From assembly GCA_036850595.1 (NCBI GenBank), contig CM072156.1, positions 15,138,326-15,202,325 of the forward strand: 64,000 nt of DNA, in the 5' to 3' direction. Position 1 is the stretch's first letter. Every line of letters begins with the position of its first letter. The notes beneath the pieces were generated by a model, which saw only the letters and a program-made list of their open reading frames with translations, had not been told where the DNA came from and ran no database searches. Below, one piece after another: positions 19,565 to 33,902 of the stretch. Position numbers and translations under genes: made by a program. This DNA comes from Rhyacichthys aspro. Lineage: Eukaryota > Chordata > Actinopteri > Gobiiformes > Rhyacichthyidae.

Positions 19565-22500
19565 TTCTAATGTCCACATTAAGTTTCCTCCATTCTTATT
19601 TGGTTGACGTTCACTGTATGAGACTGTAGTGAATGTCATTTAATACACACAATCAACACAAAAGTCCTTCCTGTTGGACAACACTGGTTATTTACAAAGT
19701 AAGATTTTACATACAGCTCATAATTAAACAGTCTTTGACGTTTAAGCCTTAATATACTGTACATCTGCAATGAGATGACCTGGTCAGTGTAAAGACTGAC
19801 TGTGATTCTGCTCTTTGTAAACATGTGTATTGCGTCTTTGCTGTGTTTTATCACGGACATAAAAAGGCCAGTGTACATCCTGTTTCATCAAAGGCCCCCC
19901 GTGAGCCTGTACAACACAAGTGCTTTAGACAAAGAAAAGATGGTCAGTCTTTATTGCCTTGTTAAAACAAAACAAAGACAAGAACAGGTCAGACACAACA
20001 GAGGGTGCAATGAATTAATAAAAAAGGCAATAAAACATATGCTCTGCCTGCCACCATACTGCGTGTTGGCAAAATCCCCCAGAACCCACTCCCATTACCT
20101 TGTAAAACGTAAGATTTATGTTGGAGTCTGGACACTGGGATCCATTGGGGGGTTACCGATCAAGTAAACACAAGTGCTTTTAGGAGACTTTTTACAAGAG
20201 TGACTAAAGTGCTTAGAGGAAGTATTTGAGAAATGTGTCCAGGCGAGATGAGAAAACGGGTACAGTGGCGTGCCTAAGTAGTTTAGCATGGCATATCTCA
20301 CCAGTGGCATTTCAGCTGTTCGTGCCCGGTGTGTATGTGCACATATATATGGTTATAGAACAAGCAAACGCCTTCTTCTCTGCAGCACTCGGATTTCACA
20401 CATCCAGCTGTTCGCGTTTAAAGGACTTTGGTCTTGATTTGAAAGTGTTTAATTGCTGTACACTTTTGCTTCCACATGCCACTAGCATTGCGGAAAATCC
20501 AAGGTAAAAAAAAACCCAACAAAACTTCAACCATCTTCACAGCCCAGATGCCTTTATCAAGTTCTTTCGACATGTTCTACCCCCTTTTCACAAAGACAAG
20601 GACAACAGCTGATGTGCCCGCTCTGTCCCCTCCCTCTGTGTATTATGAAGCCGGAACAAAAAGACATGACAGCTTTAATGTGGAGAGGGAAAATATCAAA
20701 TCAATGGCTCGGAGCAGGGTTAGTTAAAACACATAGCGGCCCTTAGCCTTCTGGTGTAATGAAATAGACGCGATAATACTGTCATAAGAGTTGCTTGCAA
20801 TTCATCATCTTTGTTCTGCTCCCACTTCTGTCTCCTTTATAGTTTGCTGGTCACAATGATTAAACAGGACTGGGAGGGAAAAAAAGAGGGAGTCTAAGCC
20901 CCGTTCATTCGTTTGGTATCTGCGACCACTACTGTCTCTTTTATGATCCGTTTTAAGACACAAACGACTCCTATGGCAAATTGATCTCATCTCTGCAACT
21001 GCAACAGGGAGATGAAGAAAGCAACGCGCCGCTCCATCTCGGAGAAATCAGCAACTGTGAGATAATTCTGTAACTAATAAAGTGAAAAGGGAGGAGGGGG
21101 GAGTGGAGGAGGTGCTTTGATGGCTGAAGCTGAAAAGATATTTTATTTTTTTTTTGTGTGTGGGATTTGAGATGTGTGATTCTATGGAGCGAGCCTGCAC
21201 CCCTGCTGCTAGGCTCTGGCTGGAAGCTGGCCCCCCTCTGGCTAATGTTATGGAGAATCGGAGGAATTTTATGGCTGTCTTTTCCCTCAGCCCCCTTTTT
21301 TCTTTTGTTCCCCTTTGAAGAATGACTTTAGACATTTTATTTACATATTTAAGCATGGATGAAAGAAATGAAGGGCGAGCAAGCAAAGCTCCTCGGGTTC
21401 TTCAGGGAATTTGGATCAGTATAAAACGAGTTGAAGCTAATCTAGTTTTTTGTTTGTGCAGTCAGAAATTAGATACATATCAAATATTCTAACAGCATGA
21501 TGACATTTCTAGACAGATCTAAACCAGGCAGCTTCCTTTCTCTCTAACTAGAGCTGTTTAGGACGGGCATTTTGTTCCAACATGTGAGGTATGCTATGAG
21601 AGACGATGGGTGACGTTTTGGACATGTTTGGCATTGTTGGCGGCGCTGAAAGGGCATGTTGATTAAACGTACGGGTGGGGTAGGGCTATAATCTTCTTAA
21701 GCAAGGCCCTCCTCTTCTCTTTCATGAGGCACAATGAGAAGAAACAACACACTCAGCTGGAGGTGAGACTATTTGTCCGCATGCCCTGCACATTGTCCCA
21801 AGATCCTGTTCTCCCTCCTGCGTGCACGCATTCGCCGTTTAGCTCAGGATGATCCTATTTATCAGAAACGTCTGGTCATTTCTCCATTACTGCCAGTTAG
21901 AAATAATGAGGGCTTGATGGTGCTGTAAATGCTTGTGAGTGAGTCAGAAGTCTAGACTAAAACATGTGTAATTGGAATTGCTTCCAAAACTGTACATCTA
22001 CCTTTGTGCCATTTTCACATCATGTTGTGAGAACATCTAAGAACAGTTGAAAAGATAAATCTCCTGGTTTCACCTGGTAGAGCGTGTACCACATAAAACA
22101 GAGCAGCTCGGATTAGAATTGTGATTCGGGGCTGCTTGCTTTCAATGAGTTCCTAGCTATATACAGTCTCTCTATTCAATGAAGGCAAAAAAACAAAAAA
22201 ACAAACAAAATACAAACACATCTAAAGAACGCATTTAAATGACTGAATGAATTTGAGTTTTCTTTAAATGTCAAAGTTTTGTTGCAGCCATAGACCAATC
22301 ATAGACAGATTACAAGCTGAAAGAATACATATACACAAACAGAATTGACCCAAAGGTGTCCATGTTTAGAAGAGTTTGAAAAAGATACAGCCAGTGAAGA
22401 GAACAGTAGAGTGAAAGCTCATTGTTCCCTTTGGGTGTTTTGTTTTACTTACTTGACAACTGTCTACTGTCAGTACAGATCATCACTACAAAGATGGCTT

Positions 22501-25500
22501 AACAGGCCAATGGCAGATGAACTGAGGAGTTTAAATCTCCTGCTGATGCTAACGGCTAGAAAAGAAGAGAAGGAAGAGAGAAAATGAGATTCACTGTCAG
22601 CCTCTCAGTCCAATAACTTCTATGGTCTATGGTAACATCTCAGATCTAAAACACCTCCATCCCATTTAGACTCCACTTTCACGGCATTTCGTCTTTGTAT
22701 TTGAAACAACCAAGCTTTAATAATACCCTTCACTCTGTCAGAGTGATGGGTCAAACATTTTGAGGAAATGCAAAGCACTCAAAGCATTAATTATTGAAAA
22801 CCCTGTCAACATCAAAGCCTGGAGTCTGCCCTGCTCATTTGATTTAAAATTCAATAAAGTAACTTCTTAATGAGGACTAATTTGTTTAGCTTGGCTTCAC
22901 TAAAAATATTTGTTTCAGATGTGTTCTATTGGTTAAAAGTTCGACTTCAGTGATTGTGTGCTGTGCTTGATAAGAGAAGGTCGCTGTGACTCTATAAGTG
23001 TTCATGGACTAGATTAAAGTCATTATGAGTAAGGTGGACTTTAATATAAGTGGGAAGTTTTCAGACAGTACGCATAAACACTGCTGTACTGAGTTTGGTT
23101 TGTCATGAAGCCCCATAACATCTGGGTTGAGGTGGCTTTGAAACAGCAATATTAGTTTAGTGGGCTGTTCTTACATCATACTCTTTCATGTGGTGGTTAT
23201 TTAGCAGCAAAAGGGAAGAGAAAGGGAGGAATGAGCGGAGGAGTAGAAAAAGTGAAAAAAATATTGTGGGAGTTCAGCAGCTTGAGACCAAAGCAATGAG
23301 CTACAACAGTTACAGCTGAATGGCTGCAAAGCATTTACATCTACTGAAAATAATATGTGATAACTGGATAATTGATTTGTGATCAAATGATTACTTGTTT
23401 TCAACAGCAATGGCCAATTTGTATGTCTGAAAACACTGCAGCTTGTTATAGCTTTCAGAATTGCTGTATGAGTCTCCACATACGTTCAAAAAGCGTGAGT
23501 GATTAGCCGAGCTTGCAGATGGTAGAGGGGAAAAAAGTCAAAAACAAGGGTAAACATTTTATTGGCGCTGAGGTGAAGGACGCTGATGGCGATATTATTA
23601 GTCAAGGTCCTTGTGGGGCACTTGAGTGTGAATTGCTAATCAGGAAGGCCTTCTCTGGTCTAATCCCTCTTTGAGTGGCCGGCCTGGACTCAGCGCGTCT
23701 GGGGAGGCTCCCCACTGCTTCTGGCTCTGGAGACTCTATTCAACACCGAAGCCCTCCTGTCCCATTCCCACAGTCCCCTCACACTGTGCAGCGCTGCCAT
23801 GCACGCACATACACACATCCTTCTCCAACCAAATTAGATTAGACCCTTCCTTTTCTTCCCAGCGTGGTGCTGGTCTTTTCTCTGCCCGGTCATTTATCCC
23901 CATCTTTTGTCTCAGCTTTAGAAAAGAGAAACAAATTCCCAAACAACACCCTTTCCAAAGAATGCACTCGTTTGGAGAAGGATGAGACTTCTTTAGCAGG
24001 ACTTAGGTGATATGATAATATGGCAGTGGCTTTGGTGTGTCAGCTCCAATGATGTGTGGATGTTTGAGGAGGGGGACGGGCACAGGGCTTGGCAGAGCAG
24101 TGAGAACAACGCCAGCTGTGCGTCATGTCAACCCGTCAGGCCGCAACAACGCTGGGCCATTTCTGACAGCAACACTAAAGATCTCTTTATTTGGCTTCCT
24201 TGCTAACACTGTCCAACATTTGCTCTGCTTGGCCATAAATCTCCCTGAAATAAATAGATAAAGTGTGGTTGGAGACCTGTCTGTGCGAGATGTGCACAAC
24301 GAGTCCTGCCGTATTATTTGTTCTGATTCCTTGAACCTTTCTTCCTTGTAAACTGGTAATGGACACTGACGCATATGTAGCAAAATAAAAGCAGCAGTTA
24401 GAAGTCTCCTTTGTGAGGAGAAGGCCTAGTGGAAGAAGCTTATTCCTCCTAGTTCGATGTGTAGCTTTGCCATCCCAAAAGCAGCAAATTGAGATCAAAG
24501 CAAAATTAAAGCTGACTCGTTCAAAGCAAGATAAAAATGTGTGAGCCCGCAGCGATATTTTCTCTATTGATTTCCTCCTTTGCTTGCACTCTGTGGGACT
24601 GTGCTCTGCCAGCGTCTGAGACTCTGTTTCTGCTGCAGGGAGAAAGGAAATGACTATTGATATGGACAGAAAAACTGTCATTATGATCACGAATGAAACA
24701 GATTTCACACAGACGTTAAGATGTAAGTGAATGGCTAGCTTTTTCATTGCAGCACAAATGTGTTTTAACTTTGCATTCAGTGTTAGGCATGAGAGTAGCA
24801 TAAAGCACAAAGTTAAAAGTTGTCATGTCCTTTTATTGGCTTTGGATTTATGTCTGTAGTCAAGCCGAGTTACTGTCCTCTTATCCGGTGCATGGCAGTC
24901 TTTCATATCCAATCACATGTGGAGACCATCTCTCTGAAGTTCCATACATTAGCAGGGACACTGAAGAGCGACTTTCACACACGTCTCAGGCTGCTTTTAT
25001 TTGCTTTAATGTGCTGAGTGAAAAAAAAAGAAAAGTTCTGTCAGTGCTGCACAACAGATAACCACACATTGGAAATATGTCAGCTTTAATTAGCTAGCGT
25101 TTCCTTGAATTTGATGTTCCAGTAATAAACACAACAGAAAAACAAAATGTCTTTGTTATGAGGTGCGCAAAGAAGGCTGGGTAATTATGGGTAATTTTCT
25201 GTCACTCTAGTTGCACAGCAGGTTGTATGGGCAAGGTGTGAAGGGATGAGTGAAGGTGCAGGTGAAGCTGCTTTTGAAGTCCTGAGAGGGATTGACAAGC
25301 CTTGCAGTGAAACCTGAACAGGTATGAAGACAAGCTCGAACAATCGGAGTGTCTGCAGACACTGCTCACCAAACAGTCTCTGTTTCTGATGTAATTCTTC
25401 TCATGTTAGATCAGTCTATTCCTACAGCGGGACAATGAATCAAAGTTCTCTCCAAGCAGATAAGGAATCTAAAATGTCTGTCAGTTGACTCACAAGGCCC

Positions 25501-26367
25501 ACCAACTGACAAAAAAACCTTTTAGTTCTGCAAACACATGCATTTGAAGATTGTTTCCACATACTCCTTGCTCTTTTCACCTTTCCATCAGGGGTGTAAC
25601 ACCTGGTCGAGCTGAAAGGAACATGAATCAAACTGAGGAAAATGTCTTTTAATCTGTCTCAGATATTGTTTCATGGCTGTAAGCAGTCTTACCTCATCTA
25701 TGAAGTTCCTCTTCAGACAGAGGGATCACTGTATCTGCTGGCATTCCTTGGGCTCACATATCAAAACAGCACTAAATAACCTGTCATTCTCACTTCTCAG
25801 AATACAAGCATTATGGCCCATTCTGAAGGAACAAATGAACAATGGCCTCAACTCTAATTTTAAAATGGCTTCCTGTTGCAGAAGGAGCAGAGGGAATTGA
25901 GTGAGCACACTTTTTACACACTTTTCTCACATGCAGATTAGTTGTACAGAGAAAATAATAAATGATGGAGGCAGCAAATCTATGGAAATCCTTTTCAAAG
26001 ACAGATGTTGCTAACCCAGTTATGGAATGTGCCCATGGGCTTTCCCCTTCCTTCAAACTGCAGCAAGTGCAGAGGCTGTGTGACTTCGACACATGTGGTG
26101 TTCAAGAGGTTGGAATCCAACTTAATACCAAGTGATTTCCCTCCCACCTCACAAGATCTCTCCCTCTTAAGTGTTTCAGTGTGGAACCTACAACCTTCAA
26201 CACATTATTTTTTTCTTCATGTTAGTTTGTCTCTCTAAAACATGTGGATTCATTCTTTGCAAAAGGTGGATAGTTTTCTGTTTAAAAACACTTAAACACA
26301 CACACTTAAAAACTGGACATTTCCTTCTTTCAACGGCACCATCCTCCTATATTGGCTTAGAACTGTG

Positions 26368-26400
26368 CTGTGTGTGTGTGTGTGTATATATATGTGTATA
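26368..26400. repeat. TG/TA microsatellite
   Basis: A run of TG units followed by TA units and TGTGTATA. Confidence 0.9.
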
Positions 26401-26770
26401 CCAGCAAGTTCATTTCAAAATGTCTAAAGCATGTATTGGTCATTGCATACAGACCTGGTGGCTGTATTTCTGAGTGTATCTTACAATTTCAATGTTTAGC
26501 TTCACAAGTGGGTCAGCAGTGTTTTTCATGGTCACTAATTTATGGTTATCTCTGCTACAGATGTTCAGATGCTGTCAGAGGATCTGTGCCTTCACTCATC
26601 TGAGAGAAAAACAAAAGAGGAGCATAAACAAGCACCAAGCACTAAGTGCTGCTGATGACACAGCGTCAAAGCAAAGTGCGTGTTAGCTGTTTTAACTGGG
26701 TGACAGAGGATGACCCACTGTAGATTAAACAGAGCAGAGGGAATGAAAGACAACACTGCTGTGACTGTCA

Positions 26771-26792
26771 CCCCCCCACACACACACACACT
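26771..26792. repeat. C run and CA microsatellite
   Basis: Seven C followed by ACACACACACAC. Confidence 0.85.
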
Positions 26793-28384
26793 CATCTGAT
26801 GATGGCTGCCCTTGTTTGTCCTGTCCTTCAGCTGAAGAACACCTCTTCTGGACAGGCAACTGTAGTCTGTTTCTGTTTCTGTTTCTGCTGCCTTCTATTT
26901 GGGAACTTCAGGACATTTCCAGTTTGACCTTTTGGCCAAACTTTTTAATTGTGCCATCACTACTCTTGTGGCATGAATGTGACACTCAAATGAAGGAGTC
27001 TTCAGTTGAGCGAAGACTTTTTGTGTTTGTTCTGTCTGTACTATCCGTTTGCTTGGCCATCTGTGACTGTTGTTTGCCTTTGTTGACATTTGGCTCAGTG
27101 ACATTATCTGCGCTACTTCTGCTCTACATCTGTGATAAGATTGAATTAAAATTTTATTGTTTTAATTTATATTGCATATTGTATTTACAGTTGAGCTGTG
27201 TTTTAAAAAGCTATGGCTTTCATATAATATAGGTTTCAACCAGTTGTTCTTCTTCCACCATTTGTTCTTCTGCCAGGCCCTTCATCTCTTTTTCCTGGCA
27301 TCCAATAAGTCAAACCATTAAAATGATTAATCGACTTCTCATTGAATACCAAGAGACATACTTCAATAGATGGGACAAACAATTAATGGCATCCTGTTTA
27401 TTTGAGGGGATTACACTGCGTTTGTTTCCATGTGTCTCGTGGGAGGAAGTGGTGTCCCTGGTGCAGATGCTGTTTTTTAGAAGTCAGAACGGTGGAGCGG
27501 CGCACCAGCATGCAACACTGATGAGATTCAAGTGAACTGAAATAGAACAATGGTTCTTCTAAGCTATATCCTATTTCATAGGAAACAATGCTCAGTTTGT
27601 GGCACTTTTCCACACACATGAAAGACAAGCCATGCGTCTATAGCACCATAAACTGTACACAGTTTAGTGATATTTTGGTTCAGTTTGCTTTGAAGTGTCT
27701 TGAGGGGAAACACAAGCCTCGGCATAGCATCAAATGTTTTTGCACACTTTTGTTTGCAGTATGCATATAATCATGTTATAGGTGTTTTAATGGACTAAAT
27801 GTAAATATGATGAGCTGCATCTCAGGCCTCTGCATAGTGGAACATGATAAAAGTAACATTTTGTTTCCTGTCTTGTAAGTTTCCACCTTCCTCCAGTCAA
27901 CTAGCCTTTAAGAATGTCTGGACCCCTGGACAAACTGTGGCTGAAGGGAATCCTTATTGTTATGGCTTTATTGTTTGTTGTCATTGCAGAACTGTGTTCA
28001 CTGTCACTTTTTGATCTCAGTTTATGGTCCCAGATGTTGGCAGAGGGGTGCAATCCCATAGAAAGTGTCTGATCTCTGTGGTATAGAGCTGCTAAAACAC
28101 CAAACAGACTTCTCCTTCCAAAGGACCTTTTACATAGCAGTGTTTTCCACCAACAACAAAAGAGCCATCTAATTTTTTTTTTGTGTTTTGGATGTTTGTT
28201 TACACAAAGATGGTGTTCTAACTTTTCACTTCAGTGAAAACAATGACATCCTAGGAATTAGCCAGGTATTTGCTGCTGGCTATACAAACAGCGACAATAA
28301 CCACTCCTGTGAAATACTGCATTTAACTGCATACTCCTGAAACAAGAACCCAAAATAGAGTCTCAATGTTGAGTTTTGACACTG

Positions 28385-28430
28385 TAATAATAGTAAAATA
28401 ATATAAATAAAATAATAGTAAAATCATCAA
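28385..28430. repeat. AATA-rich imperfect repeat
   Basis: Repeated AATAATAGTAAAAT-type units in a pure A/T/G stretch. Confidence 0.6.
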
Positions 28431-29376
28431 GACTTGTAAAGTGTTGGTGAGAATTTTCTCTACAACTTCCAGAATGGTTGGATATTATTCTCATTGTGTC
28501 AGTTTTCACATCAGCCTGTACTTTTTATAAGAAAAGTTAACTAACATTTAAGATAACCAACTAATATCATGACAAAGTATGGCATCACTGTGTAACTAAC
28601 GAGCAACATTGACTCATCTATCTTGGTTTTCGTTTCTTCTTCTGCAAAGGTTAAGAAATGTGAATGAATTGGCTATGTGTGTGTGCCCAGCAAAGACATG
28701 GCACAAAATGTGTTGTGGGGGGCACTGCTTCTTACCACCAATCAGTAATGATAAAAAAGAAGAGGGAGCCAGAGGCAGTGAAGGGAGTAGAGTTCCTCTG
28801 TAATTACTACATGGTCTTAAAAAGCAAATACCAAGCCCTAGCAACCTCAGCCGGGAGACAGGGAGAAGAAAGGGGGACGTAGTGGAGAGGAGGGGTACAA
28901 AAAATAGGCAAGGGGAGTTAAGAAGCACCACAGAGAGCGACCCTGCTATGACCTCGCTTCTCCAACAATCGTCCCTTGCCAGCTGGAGCCAGAGTTAGGG
29001 GCGAGAGCGAGGGGCCGGGCAGGATCCCCTCCGATTTATGACTGACTATAAGGCCCCTGAAAGAAACCCAATCACCCAGGATTCCTGCGCAGCATGACTC
29101 TGGCTGCAGAGAATAGATAGCCCAAGAGAGTGTGGGACCGGGGGCTTCAGTGACACAGCCAATGGCTCACACAGCCGCTGACACAGAGGGCCACTTTAAC
29201 GAGGGGTGGGCTAGTGGGCACCAGCTCTATTATGTGCAGCTCTCCACACTGAGCATGATATCATTACACAGCGCCGACTTCAGCCATAGCAGCGATACTT
29301 GACAACTGCCCAAACTCATCTTCTGAACCTGCTTTGTTGTTCCATATTTCCCAACCTGGATTTACATGCACCCGGC

Positions 29377-29399
29377 TAATTGTTAATCTGTCTAATTAG
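29377..29399. promoter_or_regulatory. Paired homeodomain-core motifs
   Basis: TAATTG at 29377-29382 and TAATTAG at 29393-29399, one helical turn and a half apart, within a stretch of mixed composition. Motif match only. Confidence 0.25.
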
Positions 29400-31135
29400 T
29401 GGAAATGTAATGGTTATTAAATTTCAACCTGCTATCAATGTAGAGTGAGAAAGAGAGAGGCAGGCTGAGAGCAGGGCATGAAAAGAAACGGAGAAGGCAG
29501 CTGTCTTTTAAAGCGGGGTAAGCCGTGCTCGGAGCTACCCCGCTGATCCATTAGCATATCTGAATGATCCTGTTCCTGCACAGCCACCGCCACGCTGCAA
29601 GGTGGCACATCTGAAGAACGCACCCTTTGAATGCGCTTGCAAGCTGGGGAAACTCTTATTTTTCAACTCGTTTGAAAATCCGGAGACAAGTTGATGTTTG
29701 AGAAGCCAACAAAAATAAAAGAAACAGTGGAAGAGAAAAAAAGTTTCAAGATTTTGAAGAGGACAGAGTTTTACAAGCTTTTTGAAGCTGGATACTTAAT
29801 AATTCACTTGATTCTACAAGCAGCAGTATGGAAACACACTCATGCATGACAACAATTTTCATCGCCTGTGCGTTATCAAAAGAAAGTGTGTCACAGCCTC
29901 TGGTTCAGGCAACACAAGTTGAAGTTGTGTTGAAAAAGGGGTTATAGGAATCCCAAACAGCAGCACTCTGGTCAAATACAAACCCAATCTTTGACACAAA
30001 TAGATACTATCATAATAAATATTGAATGACTTATTTTTATAGTTATATTTGCAGGAGTTCATTGGGAGAGTTGCCACAATGTGAACATGGGTACAATATT
30101 TTGAAATAAAATGACTTAAAGTTGCATTACCCCAAATTTTACTTCGGTCACACTGAAGTATGGCAACCTTTTCAGCTTCTATTTAATAAAAAAAAAAGAA
30201 AATGGACCAATTCACCCCAACAATCCAAAGTTTAAAACTTACTTCAAGCTTCTATCTCTGAGATCAGTGTTAGACCAATTGTTAAATATTGCATTAATGC
30301 TTTGCCAATATTTATCTGCATTTAACTTTGCCTTCCTTTTCCCTTTATGTTTTTTGCTGTGTTTCACTGTGTAAGCAGATATGGTCAGCACTGAAATAGA
30401 CAGTCTCTCTGTATTATCGGCAGTCACTGATTCAATATTGAGAAGTGGTGTAGACCAATGGGACCGTCCCCAACTCGAGAACTCTCTCTTTGGGGGCATG
30501 TGATTGGCCAAACCCTCCAGTATGTACCAAACACTATCATTTATTAAAATACTTAAAGGTGATGACAATATGCAATTAGATGATTGAAAAGTTCTTCACA
30601 AATACAAGAGATGTTAAAGTGAAAGTAAAAGTAGTCATCTAATATTTTGCCTAAGTATTCGTAACAAAGTTTTTTATGACAAGTGTACTGAGTTATATTT
30701 AATTAATTGCACAAACAACAGCTACAAATTATATGGCTGGCTAAATCAGCCTTTGTTGACATCGAGAATTAAAACCACTAAAATAGATACAATTAAAAGT
30801 AAGTAGCTGCGTGTTAATGTAATTGATTCAACTAGAAATATTTTCTCCACACGTATGTCTACTCAAGAAAGAAACTGCTCAGGCATACACTGCATTCTAT
30901 GAAGTAATAAGTAAAATGTCTCCCATGAAAGGGCTACTATAACAGGTTTGAAGCTGCAAGTGTTTACTCCAAGAATGATAAATGGTAAAAAACAGGTCTG
31001 ACTGGATATGACTGGTCTCTCAGTTTCTGTATGGTTGATATTTGTAGTGCTGATGCTACAAGTTATTGGTAAAAAAAATATATTTCTGTCAATTCTGCTC
31101 ATGATTTTATTTGGTAAATGTGTCAGAGCTTAAGC

Positions 31136-31155
31136 TTTTTTTTTTTTTTTTTTTT
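31136..31155. repeat. T20 homopolymer
   Basis: Twenty consecutive T. No retroposed gene or SINE body could be recognised on either side. Confidence 0.95.
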
Positions 31156-33887
31156 GATCAGCCTTGAAGTTGGTCTCGCCTCAGCCACAAAGCGGACTTC
31201 TATTGACTGGTTCCAGGGAGCGTATTGATGGTTCCATAATTTGGGCACAGGAACACAAAAAGGCTGACCCCCGCTGGGCTCAGCACGACAGCCCAGTCAG
31301 CAGGGAGGCTTGCATTTATTAGCCTGGGAGAGGAGCTCCTGCAGAATTAAAGCACATTCACCCACCCATTGATCTCTGTCATGAAAACAATACCCGCCTC
31401 CCTCTCTGGCAGTGAGCTAGGCACGGCGCGCTCTGAGGTAATTCAACGACCATAGAAAACGGGATGGCTCACACCCTCAGGCTTCGTGTAAACTATTTGA
31501 AAAGTAAGAGAAAAAAAAGGATTTTAAAAAACAAAAACCTTATTAGATTATCAATCCACCTGTCTGGTTGTATTATGGTGCAAAATAATCCAAAAGGAGT
31601 AGAGCCTTTGTTTTTTCTGGCTTTGTTGTGACATGTTCACTTGCCTCTTGCAAATTCCAAGCAATGGTTTTCTCCATGATCTTATCTTGTCCATAGTTAG
31701 TCAACACACTGAGCTTTGACTTTTGGCTCAGACATAACGGTCACATGAGAGCTGCAACTCGTGGTTACATAGCTCGGGACTCTCAGAAGTATCTTACCTT
31801 CTGGTCAGTGGACAGGGGAACACACGGGCTACAGACGAGGGAGAATTAGGGCAGCGTGTTCTGACTCTCTTAGTTTGTGTTAATCCACTGATAATGGCCT
31901 TCACCACCTCTGAAAATACCACAGAGGCAGTCACAAGGCAGCAGCTTTCAGTCTCCAGTTTGATATAGTGCAAGAGCCCTGCTAAAGCCCTGGTCTGGAG
32001 AAAATGGAAAAGCCAGAAATCAGATTTATGGCTGTTGATAAAGATGGTTCATAATTAGGCAGCACCTCCAAACTATCCCACTGTGATGGTGGAGAAAGGG
32101 AGCAGCATATTTTAATAAGAACATGCACATAATCTTAAAGTATCTTAATCCAAGTCAACTCATTCAGTTTTTTTGCACCGAGTTGGTTTGTAGGATACCA
32201 GCTGACTTTGCTGCATGCTATTATTGTTGTTTGGTTTGTTCTTTCTTGACATAAAATGGTCAACACAGAAAGCAGAGCATAGCAGACATTGTAGAAAGAC
32301 AATAGATGATTTGATTTGATTTCCATCTGTGCGTGTATGGAAAGGCACGCAAGAGTATTCTTCAGCTCTTCGTACTGCTTTAGGAAAAACAAGGCCAAAA
32401 TGACAACACAAAACTAGCTTTTCCTATGAGTCAGCTTGTGCGTTTGTACACAGCCCTGACCGTTGACCTAAGGAACTCACTGCTCTTTGATGCAGCTCGC
32501 CCTCAGAGGCTAGTGTCTAAAGAGCAGGGGGATGTCGGGATTGTCTGGTCAACACACACAAACTGTGCAGTGTCAACACAAAACACCAGAAGAAGACCCA
32601 GTGTCACACTTCACACGCACTTAAAAGAAGTGCGATGCGTCTCATTATGCCACCTAGAGCTGCTTTTGTCAGCTGGGGTTTGATGTGCGAATGGGAAGGG
32701 CTCACGGAGATGCCGCGGCCTGGTATGGGGCCTGCCGCTGCCACGTTTGAAGTCAGTGCTGGGACAAGGGCTTTCATATTTACAGAGAAAAAGATGAACA
32801 CTCAAGGGATAGCTGTGATTGGCACACACTTCTCTAAGTGCTGTAAATGGATCGAGCTAATCACTGTTTGTACCCGGCCTGTTCGTCAACCCTGCTGTAG
32901 CCCTGGGAGTTTCAAGACACTGCTTTGCTCGCATTTTTTTGCCTCCTCAGACATAGAACTTCCTTTAATCTATTCTTACTCAAAAAGGCATTCAAACATC
33001 CTACATAAATTATGCTCTTAGCATTAGAATCAAAGCAGTGAGTCATCTATCGTCTCGCTGTCAGTGAACTTTCAGATGGACAGATATCTAGGCTTGCTGT
33101 ACAGTTAGCATATGCATATTGTAATTTCAGGAGTAACTTTGAAAATTGGCATTAATCTCTTTGTTACAGTGAAAAAGGGTCCCTCTAACCATTACAGATT
33201 AACTACAACAAAGAAGATCACAATTGAAAAAGTAGTTCTGAGTGTCTGTAGGCTTCAACACTCGCTATTTTAATTTATGTCTTTAAAACCTCCGCTCCAC
33301 ATGAAAGTGGGCTGCTGTACTGAAAGAGTTGCATTCACTGCTCTGAAGCGATGAGATTATTGTCAGTATTAATCCTGGCTTTCCTGTCTTTTCTGTGTAC
33401 CGTTGAATTTTATTGTACACATGATGTTTAACAGGAAGGGCGTCTATTTTTGCCATCAAAATGCCCTGTAGGTAAGATAAAAAGGTTTGATTGTTCAGAT
33501 CAGAACATACTGCAATCGCTACACCCTGAACAGCTATAGAAGGTCATAGTAAAAACCACAAGGCTTCTTTCATAAACAAAGAGGACTGTGTGATTTGGAT
33601 TGGGCTGTAAACAGACTCTGCTCTTATCTCTGTTCAAATAGTGAAGAAAGGGAAAGTCAGGAAACACACACAAAGAGAGAAAGGAGAGTGACAACAAAGC
33701 CAGGTACAAGATAATGACAAGGTCAAGTGTGTGTTCAATGGCTCATTTTAGTGGCACAGTGATAAGGCCTGTCCCGCTGACAAGGTGTGTATGTTCTGCA
33801 GAGGGCAATGGGAGGTCAGGAAAAGCCCTCTCTGTCTTTGAATAGAAAGCACTCACCAGCATCAGTCTGTGGGAATACCAAACCTGC

Positions 33888-33902
33888 AGCACCACCTGCT
33901 GG
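33888..33902 (-). promoter_or_regulatory. CTCF-like motif
   Basis: CCAGCAGGTGGTGCT on the minus strand, close to the CCAGCAGGGGGCGCT form of the CTCF motif. Confidence 0.35.

Noticed and set aside
26816..27232. 138-residue hydrophobic frame resembling a membrane protein
   Set aside because: The hydrophobicity comes from T-rich DNA; no signal, splice partner or family was found.
30239..30568. 109-residue minus-strand frame
   Set aside because: Suspected transposon-derived coding, but no recognisable motif in any frame and no terminal repeats could be paired.
33735..33800. tRNA-like start (TAGTGGCACAGTGATAAGG)
   Set aside because: Resembles a box A region, but no box B follows at the right spacing and no cloverleaf could be drawn.
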